A DNA stretch of 64,000 nucleotides, taken from JAIBJN01 sp963699495 (lineage in GTDB: Bacteria; Actinomycetota; Thermoleophilia; Gaiellales; Gaiellaceae). The stretch covers positions 372,001 to 436,000 of the forward strand of contig CAVOUB010000005.1 in NCBI GenBank assembly GCA_963699495.1, given 5' to 3'. Position numbers and translations under genes: made by a program. The notes under the pieces are model-generated. The model searched no databases, was not told where the DNA came from, and worked only from the letters and a program-made list of their open reading frames with translations. Below are positions 41,845-51,843 of this stretch, piece after piece; within the stretch, counting starts at the first letter, position 1, and every line of letters begins with the position of its first letter.

Positions 41845-42736
41845 CTACGCGCCTTCCCAGGCCTCGACGACGTCGTGCTGCACGGGCGTCGCGCCGAGCG
41901 TCACGGTCCGGTTATCTCGAAACGCGCCGCTTTTCCACATCTCGGGATGCTGCCAACCCAGCTCGGGGCCGAGCACGTACTTGTAGGCGATCTCCTCGCC
42001 TTCAGCGCCCACTAGGGCGAAGCGCCAGTGGCGGTCGTCCTCCTGCACCATGGGAACCGGCCGCCAGAGCGGCAGGTTCCCTTCGAGATGGTTGAACGAC
42101 CCCGCAACCCCCAGGGGCACGTCAGCAGCGACCAGCTCGGGCGGGACCTCGAGAACGAGCGAACACGTCGCGCGCGCCCTTTCGCCGGAGCGGGGCCCGG
42201 CGGCGGCTCTCTGGCCGGTGGCCGGTCGCGCGCGCGATCGCGTCCACGATTTCGCCTGCGAACTCACGCAGTGCCTTGCGCACCGGCGTATCGGAGAGCG
42301 GACGCAGCTCGTACGGGCGCCAGTCAAAAGGCTGCCGCTCCCGGATCGCCTCGACGAGCTCGTCTCCTTCGGGCTCGTCAAGGCGCGCGTCGATGTAATG
42401 GAGCGGCACCACGAGGTCGTGCCGGCCACGCCGGCGCTCCTCCTCGAGGAAGGTGACGAGCTCGCTGCGGCAATAGTCGCTGCTGAAGAAGCTCGGCGTG
42501 AGAATAGGAATCAGCAGGGTGGCTGCCGAGAGGCCCTCCTCGAGCCGCTGGCGCCACTGCTCGCCCGCCCGGATGTCCTCGGTGTCCTGGAAGATCGGGA
42601 AGATGTCGCCTGTGATCGCGCGCACGTTGTCCGCCAGCCGCCCGTGCAAGCGCGTCAGGCGCCGCTCGCCGTCATCGGACCGTGCATAACTCATAAACGC
42701 CTGCGGCTGGACCGAGGATTCTTGCTTCTGGGTCAT
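41845..42736 (-). pseudogene. TIR-domain protein with C-terminal starch-binding (CBM20-like) domain, one frameshift
   Basis: Reading across frames gives about 297 residues. N-terminal TIR domain: AFMSYARSDDGERRLTRLHG, IFQDTEDIRAGEQWRQRLEE and LIPILTPSFFSSDYCRSELV, with the NADase-type Glu in CRSEL. After a basic linker the frame shifts by one extra base near 42200. The C-terminal part then reads VPLGVAGSFNHLEGNLPLW, IAYKYVLGPELGW and RDNRTVTLG, the pattern of CBM20 starch-binding domains. Without the shift, TIR stops at 42122. ATG 42736 starts divergently from the cyclase gene, 110 nt away. A bacterial TIR fused to a carbohydrate-binding domain is unusual. Confidence 0.65.
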
Positions 42737-42845
42737 CACCGGACGGCTGCGGCTTCCTGCTCGCCCCTCGCGGTCGCCCGAACCGTAACGCTGCCCAATG
42801 GGCTGCGCAAGCGGCGCCAAAGGAGGTCTTCCGTACACTCGCACC

Positions 42846-45800
42846 GTGGCCATCTGTCCGAGCTGCGGTGAGGAGAATCCCGATCGTTTCCGCCTCTGCG
42901 GGTTCTGCGGCACGCCGCTCGTCGCGGCGAGCGCAACCCGCGAGATGCGAAAGCTCGTCACTGTCGTCTTCTCCGACCTCCAGGGCTCCACGACCCTCGG
43001 CGACGCCTTCGACTCCGAGGTCGTGCGTGAGGTCCTCGCGCGCTATTTCGAGGAGATGCGGACGGTGCTCGTGGCCCACGGAGGCACGGTCGAGAAGTAC
43101 ATCGGCGACGCGATCATGGCGGTCTTCGGCCTGCCTGCGATCCACGAAGACGACGCGCTCCGGGCGGTGCGGGCGGCGGCCGAGATGCAGGCAGCGCTCG
43201 AGGTGCTCAACGAGGAGCTCGACCGTCGCTGGGGGGTGCGCCTCACCCATCGAACAGGCGTGAACACCGGCGAGGTGGTAGTCGGAGACAGCACCACCGG
43301 GCAGCGACTGGCGACCGGGGACGTCGTGAACGTCGCCGCCCGCCTCGAGCAGGCCGCGCCGCCCCTCGGCATCCTGGTCGGCGAATCGACCTACCGGCTG
43401 GTGCGGGACGCCGTCGAGGTCGAGCCGGTGGGGAGGTTGGAGCTCAAGGGCAGGCCGGAGGCCGTGCCCGCATACCGCGTCCTCGCCGTGCAAGAGGGTG
43501 ACCGCGACCGCCGCCCGGACGGCCGGCCCTTGTTCGGACGCGCGCGTGAGCTCGCATGTCTAGCCGGCGCGCTCGAACAGGCGATTTCGGAGCGCACGTG
43601 CCGGCTCGTCACCGTCATCGCGGCGGCCGGGCTCGGCAAATCACGCCTCACCCACGAGTTCGACGAAGTCGTCAAGGACCGTGCTCGCACGGCACGCGGC
43701 CGCTGTCTCCCGTACGGCCGCGGCATCACGTTCTGGCCGCTGCTCGAGGTCGTCCGCCAGGCGGTCGGCATTACCGAGGACGACTCTCCCGACGTCGCCC
43801 GCTCCCGGCTCGCCGCCTGTCTCCCCGACGCGGACGACGCGCTGGAGCGCGTTGCCTCGGCGGTCGGCCTCTCCGAGCAGCAGTTCCCGGTGGAGGAAGT
43901 CTTCTGGGGGACGCGCAAGCTCTTCGAGGCCCTTGCCGTCGAGAAACCGCTCGTCGTCGTCTTCGAGGACGTTCACTGGGGAGAAGCGACCTTCCTCGAC
44001 CTGGTCGAGCGGGTAGCCGAGTCGCTACAAGCGCCGGTTCTCCTGGTCTGCGCGGCGCGCCCGGAGCTCGATGAGCAGCGGCCGTCCTGGGGCGCCGAGG
44101 CGAATGCGGTCCGCATCGAGCTCGAACCACTCTCGGACGAGGAGAGCGCGCGGGTGGTCGAGAGCTTGGTCGGATCGCTGACCCCGGAGGTTCGGAACCG
44201 AATCGTGCAGGCCGCCGAGGGAAATCCGCTCTTCGCGGAACAGCTCCTCTCCATGCTCGTCGACGACGGCCTTGTGCGCCGTGAGGGCGACTCCTGGGTT
44301 GCCGCCGGGGACCTCGGGAAGCTGTCCCTCCCGCCCACGATCCAGGCGCTGCTCGCAGCCCGCCTCGACCTCCTGGCGGACGAGGAGCGAGCGGTGATCG
44401 AAGCGGCCTCGGTCGTCGGCTATATCTTCGCCCTGGATGCCCTCGAGGAGGTCGTCCCCGAGCCCCTCCGCGCCAGGGTCGCCGAGATCGTCGAGTCGCT
44501 GGAACAGAAGCACCTGGTGCGCGAGGACGCCTCCCGCCTCGGTGGAGCGCGTGCATTCCGCTTCGACCACCTGCTCATCCGCGACGCGGCGTATACCGGC
44601 ATCCTCAAGCGGGCTCGCGTGGGCTTGCACGAACGGTTCGTCGCCTGGGCGGAGCGCGTCAACCGCGACCGCGACCGTGAGACGGAGTACGAGGAGATCC
44701 TCGGCTACCACCTCGAGCAGGCGCACGGGTACCTCGCGGATCTCGGGCCCCTGGACGATCACGGGCGTGAGCTCGGCGCTCGGGCCGCGGCGCGCCTCGC
44801 CTCAGCAGGCAAGCGCGCGTTCGGACGGGGCGACATGCCGGCCGCGGCGAACCTCCTCCGGCGAGCCACGCAGCTCCTCCCGGCCGAGGACGACCGCCGA
44901 CTCGCTCTTCTTCCCATGCTTGGCGAGGCATTCATGGAGATCGGGGAGTTCACGTGGGCCAACGTCTTCCTCGACGAGGCGGTCGAGGCGGCCACGCGAT
45001 ACGACTACCGCGGGCTGCACACGGACGCCGTCCTGACGCGCCTCCTCGTACTCCACCACGTCACCGCCGATCTCGCAGGCTGGCGCAGCGAGGTCGTGCG
45101 CGAAGTCGAAGGCGTCCTCTCCGCGGCGGAGCGCGAGCACGACCACGCCCTGCTCGCCAAGGCCTGGCGCCTGCTGGGCTTCGTCCATGGCTCCGTCTGC
45201 CGGTGGGGCGATCAGGTGACCGCCGTCGAGCGGGCGCTCGAGCACGCCCGCCTGGCAGGGGATGCGCGCTTGGAGGCGCGTCTCGCGGCCGCGTACACGT
45301 TGGGCCTCTGCGATGGTCCGTCCCCGGTCTCCGAGGCGATCGACCGCTGCAAGGAGATCGCCGGCCGAGGGCTCGCCGACCGCCAGGCCGAGGCGCTCGT
45401 CCTCTGCTCACTGGCCTATCTCCAAGGGATGCAAGGCGACTTCGCCGAGGCGAGGGAGCTGTACGGGCGCGCCGGCCACCTACTGCGTGATCTCGGAGGA
45501 GCCGTGCTCGCAGCCTCGACTTCGCTCGCGTCCGCGCGCGTCGAGCTTCTCGCCGGCGACCCGTCCCGCGCAGAGCAGGAGCTGGTGCGCGACTACGAGG
45601 CGCTCGCAGCGATGGGCGAGCGCTACTTCCTGCCTCTAATCGCCGCCCACATCGCCGAGGCCGTCCAGGCTCAGGGCCGGGACTCGGAGGCGGAGCGGCT
45701 CGCTGCAGCGGCGCAGGAGCTCGCCGACGCCGACGACGTCGAGACCCAGGCGCTGTGGCGACGCGTCCGCGCGCGGGTGAGGGCCGGGGAAGGCCGGCTG

Positions 45801-46043
45801 GACGAGGCCGAGGCGCTCGCCCGGGAGAGTCTCACCATCCTCGCACCCACCGACGCCCCGATGATGCGGGCCGACGCGCTCGTCGACCTGGCCGCGGTGC
45901 TGCTCGCCGGCGGCGAACCGGAAGGCCAGACCGCGCTCGAGGAGGCACTCGACCTCTACACGCAGAAGGGCAACAGCGTCTCCGCCGCGCGCGTCCGCGG
46001 CCTACTCGAGGATTTGTCTCTCCGAGCGGCGGAAGGGGCGTAG
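42846..46043 (+). CDS. Zinc-ribbon/class III nucleotidyl cyclase/AAA ATPase/TPR protein
   Basis: 1065 residues. Residues 4-21 form a zinc ribbon (C4, C7, C18, C21). A class III cyclase domain follows (about 30-205), with VVFSDLQGSTTLGDAF, YIGDAIMAVFGLP and GVNTGEVVVGD carrying metal and base residues. The ATPase has VIAAAGLGKSRLTHEF (about 257) and PLVVVFEDVHWGE. The C-terminal half is helical TPR-like repeats (ARLAAAYTLGLCDGPSPVSE). Such large regulatory ATPases with cyclase domains are common in actinobacteria. GTG 42846 follows TACACT by 6 nt (leaderless). Whether it makes cAMP or cGMP is unknown. Confidence 0.88.
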   Translation: MAICPSCGEENPDRFRLCGFCGTPLVAASATREMRKLVTVVFSDLQGSTTLGDAFDSEVVREVLARYFEEMRTVLVAHGGTVEKYIGDAIMAVFGLPAIHEDDALRAVRAAAEMQAALEVLNEELDRRWGVRLTHRTGVNTGEVVVGDSTTGQRLATGDVVNVAARLEQAAPPLGILVGESTYRLVRDAVEVEPVGRLELKGRPEAVPAYRVLAVQEGDRDRRPDGRPLFGRARELACLAGALEQAISERTCRLVTVIAAAGLGKSRLTHEFDEVVKDRARTARGRCLPYGRGITFWPLLEVVRQAVGITEDDSPDVARSRLAACLPDADDALERVASAVGLSEQQFPVEEVFWGTRKLFEALAVEKPLVVVFEDVHWGEATFLDLVERVAESLQAPVLLVCAARPELDEQRPSWGAEANAVRIELEPLSDEESARVVESLVGSLTPEVRNRIVQAAEGNPLFAEQLLSMLVDDGLVRREGDSWVAAGDLGKLSLPPTIQALLAARLDLLADEERAVIEAASVVGYIFALDALEEVVPEPLRARVAEIVESLEQKHLVREDASRLGGARAFRFDHLLIRDAAYTGILKRARVGLHERFVAWAERVNRDRDRETEYEEILGYHLEQAHGYLADLGPLDDHGRELGARAAARLASAGKRAFGRGDMPAAANLLRRATQLLPAEDDRRLALLPMLGEAFMEIGEFTWANVFLDEAVEAATRYDYRGLHTDAVLTRLLVLHHVTADLAGWRSEVVREVEGVLSAAEREHDHALLAKAWRLLGFVHGSVCRWGDQVTAVERALEHARLAGDARLEARLAAAYTLGLCDGPSPVSEAIDRCKEIAGRGLADRQAEALVLCSLAYLQGMQGDFAEARELYGRAGHLLRDLGGAVLAASTSLASARVELLAGDPSRAEQELVRDYEALAAMGERYFLPLIAAHIAEAVQAQGRDSEAERLAAAAQELADADDVETQALWRRVRARVRAGEGRLDEAEALARESLTILAPTDAPMMRADALVDLAAVLLAGGEPEGQTALEEALDLYTQKGNSVSAARVRGLLEDLSLRAAEGA

Positions 46044-46044
46044 C

Positions 46045-46993
46045 CTAGCCCGCATACCTGGGGTCCTCCCCGGTGCCGAAGACCTGCAGCACGACCTGGA
46101 TCCCCTTCCTGCGGTACTTCGTCACCTCGAGGACGCAGCTGTCCTCGCCGGGCGGCAGCGGGCAGGCCTGCACGCGCCGGATCGGCTGAGCGGGATACTT
46201 GTCGGGCGTCTCCCAGAGGACGAAGTTCTTCGGCTTCGTGCCGGGTGCGATGAGCTGCCGCTCGAAGGTGAGCGTCACGATGGCCGGCTCCGGCAGCGCC
46301 GGGATGGTCACGAACGAGACCTGAGTCTTGCACGCCACTGCGGGCGGACAGCCTGGATCCGCCGGCGTCCTCTCTGTCTCGCCGACGGAAATCGGCGTGC
46401 ACGGCAGGACGGTCGACTCGGAGAACTCGACGCTCGTGGACTGTGGATTCGCCGCGCCTGCGGCTTCGTCTGTGGAAATCGTGCCGGCCGCGGTCGCACA
46501 GGTGCCGACCTCGTCGGGGTTCCCCTGCCGCGGTCACGCGCGTAGTGTCGGAGTCGGACTTCGAGAACGCCCGGCCATCGCTCCTCTTGTACGTGACCTC
46601 CGAGACGACCGTGACGTCGTCCGCGCCACCAGGGGCGGTGAAGGCGACGAACTGCTCGACCGTCTCCCCGATGGCGACCTTGCCGATCTCGCAGGAGACG
46701 CGGGTCGCCCCCGTCAGGTTCGAGGAGGTACACCCCTGGCCGGGCGAGGCGAACTCCAGCGAGCCGGCCGGAATGCGGAACGAGATCTCGACCTGGTCGA
46801 GCACGCTCGGGCCCAGGTTCGCGAAGGTTGCGGAGGCCAGCGTCGTGGAGCCCTCGGTCACGACCGGTTTCGGCGCCAGGGTGAGGTCGAAGCTCGTCTG
46901 TGGGCCGTTCGCGCGGCTCGACGGGACGACCACGCCGAAGACGAACGCCGACGCGAGCAGAAGGACAGCGATCGTTCGTGGGTGCGTGCGCAT
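46045..46993 (-). pseudogene. Secreted DUF11-like protein, one frameshift
   Basis: Across frames, about 315 residues. Signal peptide TIAVLLLASAFVFGVVVPSS, then a beta-sandwich segment with LTLAPKPVVTEGSTTLASAT, NLGPSVLDQVEISFRIPAGS and ATRVSCEIGKVAIGET, like DUF11/conserved repeat domains of cell-surface proteins. After a GGGG run near 46533 the frame shifts by one base; then NPDEVGTCATAAGTISTDEA and CKTQVSFVTIPALPEPAIVT continue to the stop at 46045. Removing one G restores the frame. Stop codons face those of the cyclase gene. Confidence 0.7.
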
Positions 46994-47107
46994 CGACTGG
47001 ACCCCTCTCCCGCGCACCCCGAAGGGCCTGGACAACCGGACGTCGAACGAACACGATGGTCTCACGCGTCTCCGGCTCCGTCAACGAGGTACGTGCCGCG
47101 CGTGCTT

Positions 47108-49530
47108 CTAGGCCAGGATCCGGTCGTTCGCCGGATCGACGAGCGCGTCCTCGGCCACCACGGCGCCCACCGGCTCCCCGAGCACCTCGACCTCGAGCCT
47201 CGCGCCGGTCTCGACTTCCGTGGGGAGGTAGGCCAGGCCGATGTTGCGGGCCACCGTGAACCCGTAGCCCGCGCTCCGAAGCCGGCCGACGACCTCGCCG
47301 TCCGCGCGCACCGCCTCACCTCCGTAGACCGGCAGGTACCCATCGCCTCCGACGAGCAGCGTGCGGAGCCGTCGGGCCGGGCGTCCGCCCGTCTCCGCGA
47401 GCGCGCCGCGTCCGTTGAACTCGCCCTTCTCGAGCGCGACACAGAAGCCGAGCCCCGCCTCGTAAGGGTTGTCCCCCGCGGTCAGGTCGGTGCCGAAGTA
47501 GCGGTAGCCCTTCTCGAGTCGCAGCGACTCGAGCACCCGGTAGCCGCCCGGCTCGATCCCGTGCGGCTCGCCTGCCGCCAGCAGCCGGTCCCACACCTGA
47601 ACGGCCCAGTCGGGCGCCACGTAGAGCTCGAACCCGAGCTCGCCCACGTACGTGATCCGCTGCGCAAGTACCTCGGCCCCGCCGATCCGGATCGTCCGGG
47701 CCGTGCGAAACGGCAGCGCCCGGCCCCCGACGTCGTCCTCGGTGACGCCTGCGAGCACATCCCGCGCGCGTGGGCCCCAGAGCCCGATCACGGCGAGCTC
47801 CTCCGAGACGTCGCGGAGCTCGACCGCCCCGTCCTCCTCGCGGAGGTTGAGCCGGAGCCAGCCCAGGTCCGAATCGATCGTTCCTGCGCCGGTGACGACG
47901 CGGAAGCGCGAATCCCTCAGCCTCGTGACGGTCACATCCGCCACGATCCCGCCCTCGTCGTTCAGGAACTGCGTGTAGACGACGCCCCCGACCGGCCGGT
48001 CGATCCGGTTGTCGGCGACCCGCTCGAGCAGGGGCAACGCGCCCGGGCCGGAGGCCTCGATCTTCCCGAACGAGGTCATGTCGATGATCCCGACACGCTC
48101 GCGGAAGGCCTCGTGCTCCACACGGAGCCGCTCGAACCAGGGCGGCTTCGCGAACCCGAACGCCCGCTGGTCGGCACCGGCCCTCCGGCTCGGCTCTCCC
48201 CGGCTCGAAGAAGTCCGCGCGCTCCCACCCGTTCTTCGTCCCGAAGACCGCGCCGAGATCCTGGAGCCGTCCGTGCAGCGGCGAGAGCCGCTTCGGCCTG
48301 CCCCACTCGTCGACATCGAACGGGTAGCGGAGGCGGTAGTAGTAGCGGTAGACCTCGCGGGCTGTCTCCTGCGCGAAGCGTGGATCGCGGTACGAAGCGC
48401 CGAAGCGCCAGGCGCGGTAGCCGGTCACGTCGAGCTCGGTCTCCCCCTCGGAGATCCACTCGGCGACCGTCTTGCCGATGCCGCCGGCCCCGCCGAAGCC
48501 GTTGAGCGAGAGACCGGCGGCCGTCCAGAACCCCGGCACCCCGGGCATCGGCCCGAGGAGCGGATTGCCGTCCGGGGTCATCGCGTCGGGATGGCAGATG
48601 AGCGCGACGACGCCTGCGTCGCGCAGAAAGGGGAAGCGCCGCACGGCGCCGTCCATGAGCTGCGCGAAGCGCTCGTGGTCCGGTGGAATCGACGCGCCGG
48701 CGTGATCCCAGGGCACCCCGTCCGCCCAGCGCGCGACCGGGTTCGGCTCGTAGCCGCCGAAGAGGATCCCTCCGGCCTCCGACTTGCCGTAGACGAGGTT
48801 GTCGAGATCCCGGAAGCACGGCATCTCGCGGGGCAGCTCGTGCCCCTCCACCGCGGCGAGAGCAATGTGCTGGTGGTCGACCGGCACCGAGGGCGTGAAC
48901 GCCCCCACCATCGCCGCGACCTGGGGCGCCCAGATCCCGCAGGCGTTCACGACCAGCTCCGTCTCGATCGGCCCGGCGTCGGTCTCGACGGCGGTCACCT
49001 CGCGCGACGGCCCGAGCCGGATCCCGGTGACGCGGCGCCCGGTCTCGATCCGCACGCCGAGCTCCCGGGCGGCGCTCGCGAGCGCGTGCGTCGCGATGTG
49101 GGGATCGACCGAGCCGTCGCCCTCGATCCAGACCGCCCCGTAGAGCGACTCGCGCGTGGCGGCGGGCAGCAACCGCACGACCTCGTCCGGCGAGAGCACC
49201 TCGACGTCGAGCCCGATCCCGCGGGCCCGGCTTGCGCCGCGCTCGAGCTCCTGCGAGGCTCTCGGGGCTCGACGCGATGCGGAGGCTCCCGACGCTGTCG
49301 AAGACGCCGAGCTCGCGGTAGAGCTCGACGCTGTAGCGGCGGAAGCGCATCATCGTCGGGGAGGGGTTGAACTGCGTGACGAGGCCGGCCGCGTGGCAGG
49401 TCGAGCCGCTGGTCAGCTCGCCCTTCTCGAGCAGGAGCACGTCGCGCAGCCCCGCCTTCGCGAGGTGGTACGCGACGCTGCACCCGGTGATCCCGCCCCC
49501 GATGACGACGATCGCGGCACGCTCGCTCAC
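47108..49530 (-). pseudogene. FAD-dependent dimethylglycine/sarcosine dehydrogenase-like gene, two frameshifts
   Basis: Read across frames, about 805 residues. The FAD motif is VVIGGGITGCSVAYHLAKAG; a DAO domain runs through DNLVYGKSEAGGILFGGYEP to SLNGFGGAGGIGKTVAEWI. The C-terminal GcvT-like folate domain has AFGFAKPPWFERLRVEHEAF, RVGIIDMTSFGKIEASG and VGELGFELYVAPDW. Family members oxidise N-methyl groups and pass one-carbon units to tetrahydrofolate. Shifts near 49257 and 48195 are each one extra base; deleting one gives ESLQELERGASRAR and FFEPGEPSRRAG. GTG 49530 has GGGGAG 6 nt upstream. The divergent neighbour is choline-kinase-like. Confidence 0.75.
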
Positions 49531-49566
49531 ACGCGGCTCCCCTCTCTGCGATAGAAACCCGGACAC

Positions 49567-50478
49567 GTGAGCGTAGACCCAACTCTCGAGCGCGTCCTCG
49601 CCAAGGTGCCCGAGCTCGCCGGCGCCGCCGACGTGGCCGAGCTTCCGGGCGGGCTCACGAACACGAACTACAAGGTCACGACCGCGTCAGGGGCCTACGT
49701 CGTCCGTGTTTCCGCCAAGGACGCCGGCTTGCTCGCGATCGACCGGGAGAACGAGTACCTGAACACCGTGGCGGCCGCGGACGCCGGCGTCGGGGCCCCC
49801 GTGACGGCGTACCTCCCCGAGGAGCACGTGCTCGTGCTCGAGTTCATCGTCGGGCAGACGCAGAGCCCCGAGGACCTTCGCCGCGGCGACAAGCTGGACC
49901 AGGTCGCCGCCGCCTGCCGGCGGCTCCACGGCGCCCGGCGCTTCCGCGACGACTTCAACATGTTCCGGATCCAGGCGCGCTACCTGGAGATCGTCCAGGA
50001 ACGCGGCTTCCGGCTGCCCGAGCGCTACCTCGAGTTCGAGCCGCAGGTGCGCGCGATCGAGGCGGCCATGGCCGTCCGCGACGAGGGGACGGTCCCCTGC
50101 AACAACGACCTCCTGGCCGAGAACTTCATCGACGTCGGCGGCGAGTTCAAGCTGATCGACTACGAGTACTCGGGCAACAACGACGCCTGCTTCGAGCTCG
50201 GCAACGTCTGGAGCGAGTCGAACCTGGCGCCCGAGCAGCTCGACGAGCTCGTCGGCCACTACTACGGCCGGCCGCTCCGCAACAAGGTCGCCCGTGCGCG
50301 CCTGTGGGGGCTGATGTCGAAGTACGGGTGGACGCTCTGGGCGTCGATCCAGGACGGTGTCTCCGAGATCGACTTCGACTTCTGGTCGTGGGGCATGGAG
50401 AAGTACGACCGCGCCGTCGAGGAGTTCGACGGCCCCGAGTTCGCGCGCCTGCTCGAGGACGTCAAGCGCGAGGACTGA
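49567..50478 (+). CDS. Choline/ethanolamine-kinase-like phosphotransferase
   Basis: 303 residues of the aminoglycoside-phosphotransferase/choline-kinase fold. ELPGGLTNTNYKVTTASGAY is the nucleotide loop; YVVRVSAKD has the ATP Lys position; CNNDLLAENFIDV is the Brenner-type catalytic loop and KLIDYEYSGNNDACFELGNV contains the metal Asp. It could phosphorylate choline, ethanolamine or a related amino alcohol. It is divergent from the methyl-amine dehydrogenase-like gene, 36 nt apart, which suggests a common role in choline/methylglycine use. Confidence 0.87.
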   Translation: MSVDPTLERVLAKVPELAGAADVAELPGGLTNTNYKVTTASGAYVVRVSAKDAGLLAIDRENEYLNTVAAADAGVGAPVTAYLPEEHVLVLEFIVGQTQSPEDLRRGDKLDQVAAACRRLHGARRFRDDFNMFRIQARYLEIVQERGFRLPERYLEFEPQVRAIEAAMAVRDEGTVPCNNDLLAENFIDVGGEFKLIDYEYSGNNDACFELGNVWSESNLAPEQLDELVGHYYGRPLRNKVARARLWGLMSKYGWTLWASIQDGVSEIDFDFWSWGMEKYDRAVEEFDGPEFARLLEDVKRED

Positions 50479-50570
50479 GCCCACGCTGTTCGCTCAGGCC
50501 GCCGCGCCTCTCAGCTCGGGCCTCTGCCTGAGAGACTGGGCCCCAGGAGCCCATGTCGGAAGGAGACCCG

Positions 50571-51110
50571 ATGTCAAGCCAGGACAGATCACAGAACACC
50601 GCCGGTCAAGCGCCTGACGGCGACACCAACGGCAAGACGCTGGGCCAACGCCTGCACGGGTTCCTCATCCCCGTCCCCAAGCTGGGGCCCCCGATCAATC
50701 CGGCTCTTCTGAAGCGCGAGAAGGAGCGCGCGGAGCGACGGCAAAACCGGCTTGCCGACGCGATGACCACCTTTGCGGGATCGATGCTCTTCGTTTACGT
50801 CCACGTCATCTGGTTCGGCTGCTGGATCGGCTTCGGTGTGGAGGACTACCCGTACGGCCTCTTGACGATGATCGTCTCGCTCGAGGCCATCTTCCTCTCG
50901 ACCTTCGTGCTGATCTCTCAGAACCGCGCCGACGCCAGGCGCCAGGTGATCGCCGATCAGCATTGGACGATGGTTCAGGAGGAGGACAAGCAGAACGTCG
51001 AGCTGCTCGACCTCTCGAGGCAGATCCTGACGCTGACCAAGGAGGTTCGGGCGCTCGCCGGCCCCGATGCGGGGACAGCCTTCGCTCGCTCGAAGAAGCC
51101 AGCCGAGTGA
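50571..51110 (+). CDS. DUF1003 family membrane protein
   Basis: 179 residues. Two closely spaced membrane helices follow a DAMTTFAGSMLFVYVHVIWF stretch; the hairpin includes YGLLTMIVSLEAIFLSTFVL and then RADARRQVIADQHWTMVQEE, characteristic of DUF1003. Function of the family is not established. ATG 50571 is preferred over ATG 50553 because GGAAGGAGA lies 5 nt before it. It lies just left of the tRNA-fragment repeat. Confidence 0.85.
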   Translation: MSSQDRSQNTAGQAPDGDTNGKTLGQRLHGFLIPVPKLGPPINPALLKREKERAERRQNRLADAMTTFAGSMLFVYVHVIWFGCWIGFGVEDYPYGLLTMIVSLEAIFLSTFVLISQNRADARRQVIADQHWTMVQEEDKQNVELLDLSRQILTLTKEVRALAGPDAGTAFARSKKPAE

Positions 51111-51155
51111 GGTCACGGGTCAACCTCGACCTGCTGGATCCCAGCTGGCCGGGGG

Positions 51156-51199
51156 AAGCCGACGCCCGGACTCGAACCGAGGACCCCTTCATTACGAGG
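51156..51199 (-). repeat. Fragment of tRNA-Thr(CGT), copy 1 of a 44-bp direct repeat (attachment-site remnant)
   Basis: On the minus strand this reads CCTCGTAATGAAGGGGTCCT, then CGGTTCGAGTCCGGGCGTCG and GCTT: the anticodon loop, variable region, T arm and acceptor 3' strand of a tRNA-Thr(CGT). The 5' half of a tRNA is absent. An identical 44-bp copy is at 54660-54703. Such partial tRNAs are the usual scars of tyrosine-integrase elements. Confidence 0.8.
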
Positions 51200-51231
51200 A
51201 AAGGACGAGTGAGGAACGCGCGTCCACCCGC

Positions 51232-51300
51232 GGGCACGTAAGGGCACGTTCTCCGTGGAAACCGACCGGTTCTTCGGCTCAGGAGTGGACGCGCGTGCCC
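51232..51300. other. Arm-type-like repeats beside tRNA fragment 1
   Basis: GGGCACG occurs at 51232-51238 and 51242-51248, and inverted as CGTGCCC at 51294-51300. The same motif surrounds fragment 2. The spacing and strand mix resemble integrase arm sites of an attachment region. Confidence 0.45.
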
Positions 51301-51620
51301 GCTGGTTCCCGAGCTGACGTACCCGCTTTGTACCCGTCCGGCACCACTGACTCATCTCTCGGCTGGAACGACGGCTGGCGGCGCACCGCTCGTCTAGCTA
51401 TCGAGGGCGGCGTCACGAGCAGCGGCGCGGCGACGAGCGCAACGCCCGCGATGGCGGCGTCTGCCGCGGCGTCGACAGGGAAGTGGTTCCCGGTCGCGAC
51501 GATCACGAACACCACGAAGGGCGGATAGGCGAGCCCTGCGAGACGCGTGATCAGGCACGTCGCGTAGCGAGCGAGGCTCGCGCCGAAACGGGGAACGTTG
51601 TCCGGATCGGCGAGCTCGTC
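51279..51620 (-). pseudogene. C-terminal remnant of a PAP2-superfamily phosphatase/synthase
   Basis: The minus-strand frame encodes FLEPFDELADPDNVPRF, GASLARYATCLITRLAGLAY, PPFVVFVIVATGNHFPVD and AAADAAIAGVALVAAPLLV. The membrane helix followed by ATGNHFPVDA matches the last active-site motif of PAP2-type phosphatases and inositol-phosphorylceramide-synthase-like proteins. The N-terminal portion and a start are missing, and the C-terminus runs into the att-like repeats. Confidence 0.5.
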
Positions 51621-51843
51621 GAAGGGCTCGAGGAAAGACCTTCCTCGTGCCCGGCCCGCCGGCGATGGCGAAGTCGCTGTCGGAGTCGCTCCGCGGCGCG
51701 GGGCTCCCCGAGGATCATGTGCGGGCGGATAGGTTTCAGCGGCTACTAAGCGGGCACACTTTTGGAGACGCGATTTTCCACCCTAGGCGGGCGCCTTCGT
51801 GCCCAATCCTCGCGTGCCGGAGCGCCTGCTGCGAGGAGGTCTC

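Noticed and set aside
42150..42260. Programmed frameshift between TIR and CBM20-like domains
   Set aside because: No slippery heptamer with downstream structure can be supported; other genes in the window carry the same kind of one-base shift, so mutation or error is more likely.
50479..50570. Glycine-riboswitch-like CTCTCAGGC on the minus strand
   Set aside because: The conserved CCGAAGGGGCAA element and second aptamer are missing and no suitable downstream gene lies on that strand.
51156..51199. A complete tRNA-Thr gene
   Set aside because: Only the anticodon loop to acceptor 3' strand is present; the 5' acceptor and D arm are absent.
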